Source: Gammaproteobacteria bacterium HGW-Gammaproteobacteria-4
GTDB taxonomy: Bacteria > Pseudomonadota > Gammaproteobacteria > Xanthomonadales > Xanthomonadaceae
Direction of reading: 5' to 3'
DNA length: 32,696 bases
Assembly (NCBI GenBank): GCA_002839995.1
Contig: PGZC01000044.1
Coordinates: 1 to 32,696, forward strand
A program made the position numbers and the translations under genes. The notes beneath the pieces were generated by a model, which had not been told where the DNA came from, did no database searches, and saw only the letters and a program-made list of their open reading frames with translations. Positions 29,477 through 32,696 of this stretch are shown here, one piece after another; the first letter of the stretch is position 1; each line of letters begins with the position of its first letter.

Positions 29477-30436
29477 TCACCGCGCCGAGTGGCCGGTTGC
29501 CTCGTAGCTGGCGCGTTCGAACAAGCCCGGCTGCACCAGGTTGATGAAGGCCCGCGCCTGTGCGCTGAGGAACTTGCCCTTGCGCATCACCACGCCGTAG
29601 CTGCGCGCGGGAAAATACTGGCTGACATCGCGGATCGCGAGGCGCTCGCGATCGGCATCGGTGAGGCAGAAGCCGGTGACGATGGAAATGCCGAGGCCCA
29701 TCGCCACGTATTGCTTGATCACCTCCCAGCCGCCGACTTCCAGCGCCACGGTGTACGGCACGCGGTTCTGCTGGAATACCAGATCGACCAGCCGGTACGT
29801 GGTCAACCGCCGCGGCGGCAGGATCAGGCCGTATGGCGATAGATCCTCCAGGCGCAGATCGGTCTTGCCGGCCAGCGGGTGATCGGGCGGCGTGATCAGC
29901 ATCGCGTCGAAGGTGTAGACCGGGGCGTAATCGAGGTCGCGCGGCACGTCCAGCATCGAGCCGAACGCGAAGTCGGCGGCATCCGAACGCAGCAGCGCCA
30001 GGCCATCGACGCCGGTGACGTTCTGCAATTCCAGATGCACATCCGGGTACGCGGCGCGGAACGCCTTTACCAGCGGCGGCAACAGGTACAGGATGGTGGA
30101 GCTGCCCGCGGCGATATGCAGTTCGCCGCCCTCCAGGCCACGCAGGCGCTCGCGGAAGCTCGCTTCCAGTCCGTCCAGCCCTTCGATCAGCGGGCGCGCG
30201 AGGTCGTACAGCAATTCGCCCTCGCGGGTGAGGCTGAAGCGCCGGCCGCTGCGCTCGAACAGGGGCACGCCCATATCGCGTGCCAGCGCCTGCAATTGCA
30301 GGGTGACGGCGGGCTGGCTCAGGAACAGGGCCTCGGCGGCGCGCGACACCGAACCCAGCCGCGCAAGCTGGCAAAAGGCGCGCAGCGGCTTGATCCGGTC
30401 GCCCTTGTAATAAAAACGCGTGCTGCGCTGCGTCAT
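29477..30436 (-). CDS. LysR-family transcriptional regulator
   Basis: A 319-residue LTTR. The winged helix-turn-helix is near the N-terminus (LRAFCQLARLGSVSRAAEALFLSQPAVTLQLQALARDMGVPLFER, about 18-62). The two-lobed effector domain follows: LHIAAGSSTILYLLPPLVKAFRAAYPDVHLELQNV, LLRSDAADFAFGS, LITPPDHPLAGK and VAMGLGISIVTGF. It is transcribed divergently from aceB across a 94-bp gap, the classic position of an LTTR controlling its neighbour, so it probably regulates the glyoxylate shunt. The effector is unknown. It retains extra residues before the HTH (MTQRSTRFYYKGDRIKP). Confidence 0.92.
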   Translation of the reverse strand: MTQRSTRFYYKGDRIKPLRAFCQLARLGSVSRAAEALFLSQPAVTLQLQALARDMGVPLFERSGRRFSLTREGELLYDLARPLIEGLDGLEASFRERLRGLEGGELHIAAGSSTILYLLPPLVKAFRAAYPDVHLELQNVTGVDGLALLRSDAADFAFGSMLDVPRDLDYAPVYTFDAMLITPPDHPLAGKTDLRLEDLSPYGLILPPRRLTTYRLVDLVFQQNRVPYTVALEVGGWEVIKQYVAMGLGISIVTGFCLTDADRERLAIRDVSQYFPARSYGVVMRKGKFLSAQARAFINLVQPGLFERASYEATGHSAR

Positions 30437-30530
30437 AAACCGTTGCCTGCATTGAAGTATTTGTTTTGCTTATACCATCTATTGAAAACTATGCATTGTC
30501 AAATACATCAACCAACCCTAGGGTGAAGCC
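30437..30530. promoter_or_regulatory. Divergent promoter/operator region between the LysR gene and aceB
   Basis: This 94-bp gap is markedly A+T-rich compared with its surroundings. It contains TGCATTG at 30448-30454 and again at 30492-30498 (44 bp apart, about four helical turns). Each is followed by an A/T-rich stretch, as expected for paired LTTR sites. No unambiguous -35/-10 pair could be assigned. GGGTGA at 30521-30526 is the likely aceB ribosome-binding site. Confidence 0.5.
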
Positions 30531-32159
30531 ATGAGCACGCAAGCCGCCACACACGCCACCACCGCTGCTGCATCGGGCCTGCATCTGCGCGCCACCGCGC
30601 CCGCACAGGAGCGAATCCTGCCAGCGCCCCTGCTGGCATTGCTCGAAGCGCTGCATCGGCGTTTTGAACCCGAGCGCCAGGCGCGACTGGCGGCACGTCG
30701 TGCCTGCCAGGCGCGCTTCGATGCCGGCGAGCTGCCCGACTTCCGCATCGATACCCGCGCCATCCGCGATGGCGACTGGCAGGTGGCGCCGACCCCGGAT
30801 GCCTTGCTCGACCGCCGGGTGGAAATCACCGGCCCGGTCGAGCCGAAAATGGTGATCAACGCGCTCAACTCCGGCGCGCGCGTGTACATGGCCGATTTCG
30901 AGGACTCCACCGCGCCGGCCTGGACCACGCTGCTCACCGGCCAGCAGGCGCTGTGCGATGCCGTTGCCGGCGATCTGCAATGGACCAGCCCGGAAGGCAA
31001 GCATTACGCGCTCAAGCGCGAAGGCCAGGCGGTGTTGATGGTGCGCCCGCGCGGCTGGCACCTGCCGGAAAACCATGTGCTGATCGACGGCGAGCCGCTG
31101 GCCGGCGCGCTGTTCGATGTCGCGGTGTTCGCCTTCCACAACGGCGCTGCGCTGGCGGCGCGCGATCGCGGCCCGTACGTGTACCTGCCCAAGCTCGAAA
31201 GCATGGAAGAGGCCGCGCTGTGGGATGAGGTGCTGGCCTTCATCGAGGTGCACCTGGGCCTGAGCATCGGCACGATCAAGGCCACGGTGCTGATCGAGAC
31301 CTTGCCGGCGGTGTTCCAGATGCACGAGATCCTGCACGCGCTGCGCGGTCGCATCGTCGGCCTGAACTGCGGCCGCTGGGACTACATTTTCAGCTACATC
31401 AAAACCTTCCGCACCCACCCCGACCGGGTGCTGCCCGAGCGCGGCCAGGTCGGCATGACCCAGCCGTTCCTCAAGGCGTATTCCGAACTGCTGATCCAGA
31501 CCTGCCATCGCCGTGGTGCGCATGCGATGGGCGGCATGGCGGCGCAGATCCCGATCAGCGGCGACCCCGAAGCCAACGAAGCGGCGCTGGCGCGGGTGCG
31601 CGCCGACAAGCTGCGCGAAGTCGCCGCCGGCCACGACGGCACCTGGGTTGCGCATCCGGCGCTCATCGGGCTGGCGCAGGCGGTGTTCGACGAACACATG
31701 CCGACGCCGAACCAGCGCCACGTCAGCCGCAACGACGTGCAGGTGCGCCGCGACCAGTTGATCGCGCCATGCAGCGGCAGCATCAGCCGCGCCGGCTTCG
31801 AGAACAACGTGGAAGTGTGCGTGCGCTACCTCGCCGCCTGGCTCGACGGCCAGGGCTGCGTGCCGATCCACTGGCTGATGGAAGACGCCGCCACCGCCGA
31901 AATTGCACGCACGCAATTGTGGCAGTGGTTGCACTACCAGCAACTGAGCGGCCACTCGCTGCATCTGGATGACGGCAGCGCCATCGACTTCACCCTGTTC
32001 GATCGCGCCCTGCTCAACCTGCCCTCGCGCCTGGGCGATCGCTCCCGCCTGCCCGGCGGCAGCCGCATCGACGAAGCCATCGCCCTGCTCGACGAACTGA
32101 CCCAGCGCGACTCGCTGGTCGATTTTCTCACCCTGCCCGCCTACCCACGACTGACCTGA
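30531..32159 (+). CDS. aceB: Malate synthase A
   Basis: A 542-residue enzyme close to the usual length of the A isoform. Visible segments are VEITGPVEPKMVINALNSGARVYMADFEDSTAPAW (about 100-134), HYALKREGQAVLMVRPRGWHLPENHVLIDGEPL, YVYLPKLESMEEAALWDEVL, IGTIKATVLIETLPAVFQM, HALRGRIVGLNCGRWDYIFSYIK (acid/metal site) and GGMAAQIPISGDPEANEAAL. It condenses glyoxylate with acetyl-CoA to malate. It is 24 nt upstream of aceA, giving the standard glyoxylate-shunt operon. Confidence 0.96.
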   Translation: MSTQAATHATTAAASGLHLRATAPAQERILPAPLLALLEALHRRFEPERQARLAARRACQARFDAGELPDFRIDTRAIRDGDWQVAPTPDALLDRRVEITGPVEPKMVINALNSGARVYMADFEDSTAPAWTTLLTGQQALCDAVAGDLQWTSPEGKHYALKREGQAVLMVRPRGWHLPENHVLIDGEPLAGALFDVAVFAFHNGAALAARDRGPYVYLPKLESMEEAALWDEVLAFIEVHLGLSIGTIKATVLIETLPAVFQMHEILHALRGRIVGLNCGRWDYIFSYIKTFRTHPDRVLPERGQVGMTQPFLKAYSELLIQTCHRRGAHAMGGMAAQIPISGDPEANEAALARVRADKLREVAAGHDGTWVAHPALIGLAQAVFDEHMPTPNQRHVSRNDVQVRRDQLIAPCSGSISRAGFENNVEVCVRYLAAWLDGQGCVPIHWLMEDAATAEIARTQLWQWLHYQQLSGHSLHLDDGSAIDFTLFDRALLNLPSRLGDRSRLPGGSRIDEAIALLDELTQRDSLVDFLTLPAYPRLT

Positions 32160-32183
32160 CCCCTCGCCCACAAGGACTTCGCC

Positions 32184-32696
32184 ATGAGCACCGCACACGC
32201 CACCGCCGAGCAACTGCAAAACGACTGGAACGCCAATCCCCGCTGGCAGGGCATCACCCGCCCGTACAGCGCCGCCGAAGTGGTGCGCCTGCGCGGCACC
32301 GTGCCGGTCGAGCATTCACTGGCGCGCCTTGGCGCGGAAAAATTCTGGAAATCGCTGCACAGCGAGCCGTTCGTGAATGCGCTCGGCGCACTCACCGGCA
32401 ACCAGGCGATGCAGCAGGTCAAGGCCGGGCTCAAGGCGATCTATCTGTCCGGCTGGCAGGTGGCCGCTGATGCCAACGTCGCCGGTGAAATGTATCCCGA
32501 CCAATCGCTGTATCCGGCCAACTCGGTGCCGCTGGTCGTCAAGCGCATCAACAACACCCTGCTGCGCGCCGATCAACTGCATCATGCCGAAGGCGACGAC
32601 AGCATCGACTGGTTGCAGCCGATCGTGGCCGATGCCGAGGCCGGTTTTGGCGGCGTGCTCAACGCGTTTGAACTGATGAAGGCGATGATCGAGGCC
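32184..32696 (+). CDS. aceA: Isocitrate lyase, N-terminal part (cut by the window end)
   Basis: 171 codons are open from ATG 32184 to the right edge with no stop. The translation begins [19 protein letters not shown] and continues with [70 protein letters not shown] and [11 protein letters not shown] (metal-binding Asp). This is the unmistakable N-terminal half of isocitrate lyase (Lys/Gln-rich NQA-x-Q and SGWQVAAD motifs). It splits isocitrate to succinate and glyoxylate. The K-K-C-G-H catalytic loop lies beyond the window. AAGGA is about 8 nt before the start. Confidence 0.96.
   Translation, partial: MSTAHATAEQLQNDWNANPRWQGITRPYSAAEVVRLRGTVPVEHSLARLGAEKFWKSLHSEPFVNALGALTGNQAMQQVKAGLKAIYLSGWQVAADANVAGEMYPDQSLYPANSVPLVVKRINNTLLRADQLHHAEGDDSIDWLQPIVADAEAGFGGVLNAFELMKAMIEA

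Noticed and set aside
30489-32315. 608-codon minus-strand open frame opposite aceB
   Set aside because: Shadow of malate synthase codon usage. No motif is present, and it runs across both the divergent promoter and the aceB-aceA junction.

Overview
The window is a densely coded, high-G+C stretch of a gammaproteobacterial chromosome. It most resembles the Xanthomonadales (Rhodanobacteraceae/Lysobacteraceae type): it has an aroK-aroB-WGR-hemE run, a regulatory PTS made only of EIIA(Man), HPr and enzyme I, an AmgK/MurU cell-wall recycling pair, and leaderless-looking promoters. This placement comes from gene content and order, not from a search. No rRNA, tRNA, CRISPR array, transposase or prophage gene was seen.

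Layout. (1) 1-906: end of amgK, then murU. (2) 907-3517: a less compact, lower-G+C accessory stretch with a ParE/RelE-type toxin-antitoxin pair between two copies of an ~85-bp repeat, two small membrane proteins and a GNAT acetyltransferase, all on + and separated by repeat-rich spacers. It may be an eroded cassette array. (3) 3594-5728 (-): an ABC-2 exporter (ATPase and permease). (4) 5870-12338: a stress island. On + are a phosphoribosyltransferase, an erythromycin-esterase-like enzyme, an alpha/beta hydrolase and a short B12-dependent ribonucleotide reductase. Converging on - are a CBS-domain protein with an eRF1-like 'host attachment' protein, and Hsp20 with dodecin. Three promoters here each carry an FNR/DNR-like palindrome 21-22 bp upstream of a -10 hexamer. 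(5) 12403-13775: a RimJ/L-type acetyltransferase and an NAD(P)-binding epimerase-like protein, overlapping tail to tail. (6) 13880-16802: aroK, aroB, a WGR protein and hemE. (7) 16803-17228: a non-coding stretch with a nine-copy 9-bp tandem repeat and REP-like palindromes. (8) 17229-20600: threonylcarbamoyl-AMP synthase, then EIIA(Man)-HPr-EI. (9) 20864-21628: exonuclease III. (10) 21673-26024 (-): a MacAB-like exporter (adaptor, ATPase, two permeases). (11) 26187-28334 (-): an M17 aminopeptidase and a HAD phosphatase. (12) 28455-29379: a small protein overlapping an AbiEii-like nucleotidyltransferase. (13) 29477-32696: a LysR regulator divergent from the glyoxylate-shunt genes aceB and aceA, the latter cut by the window end.

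The most interesting unit is the stress island. Its gene families (PRTase, erythromycin-esterase-like, dienelactone-hydrolase-like, class II RNR, alpha-crystallin Hsp20, CBS) are the same ones found in the mycobacterial DosR hypoxia/dormancy regulon. Here they are gathered in one place under what look like FNR-type promoters. I read it as a low-oxygen survival module. The families and palindromes are visible in the sequence; the regulation and the function are inference.
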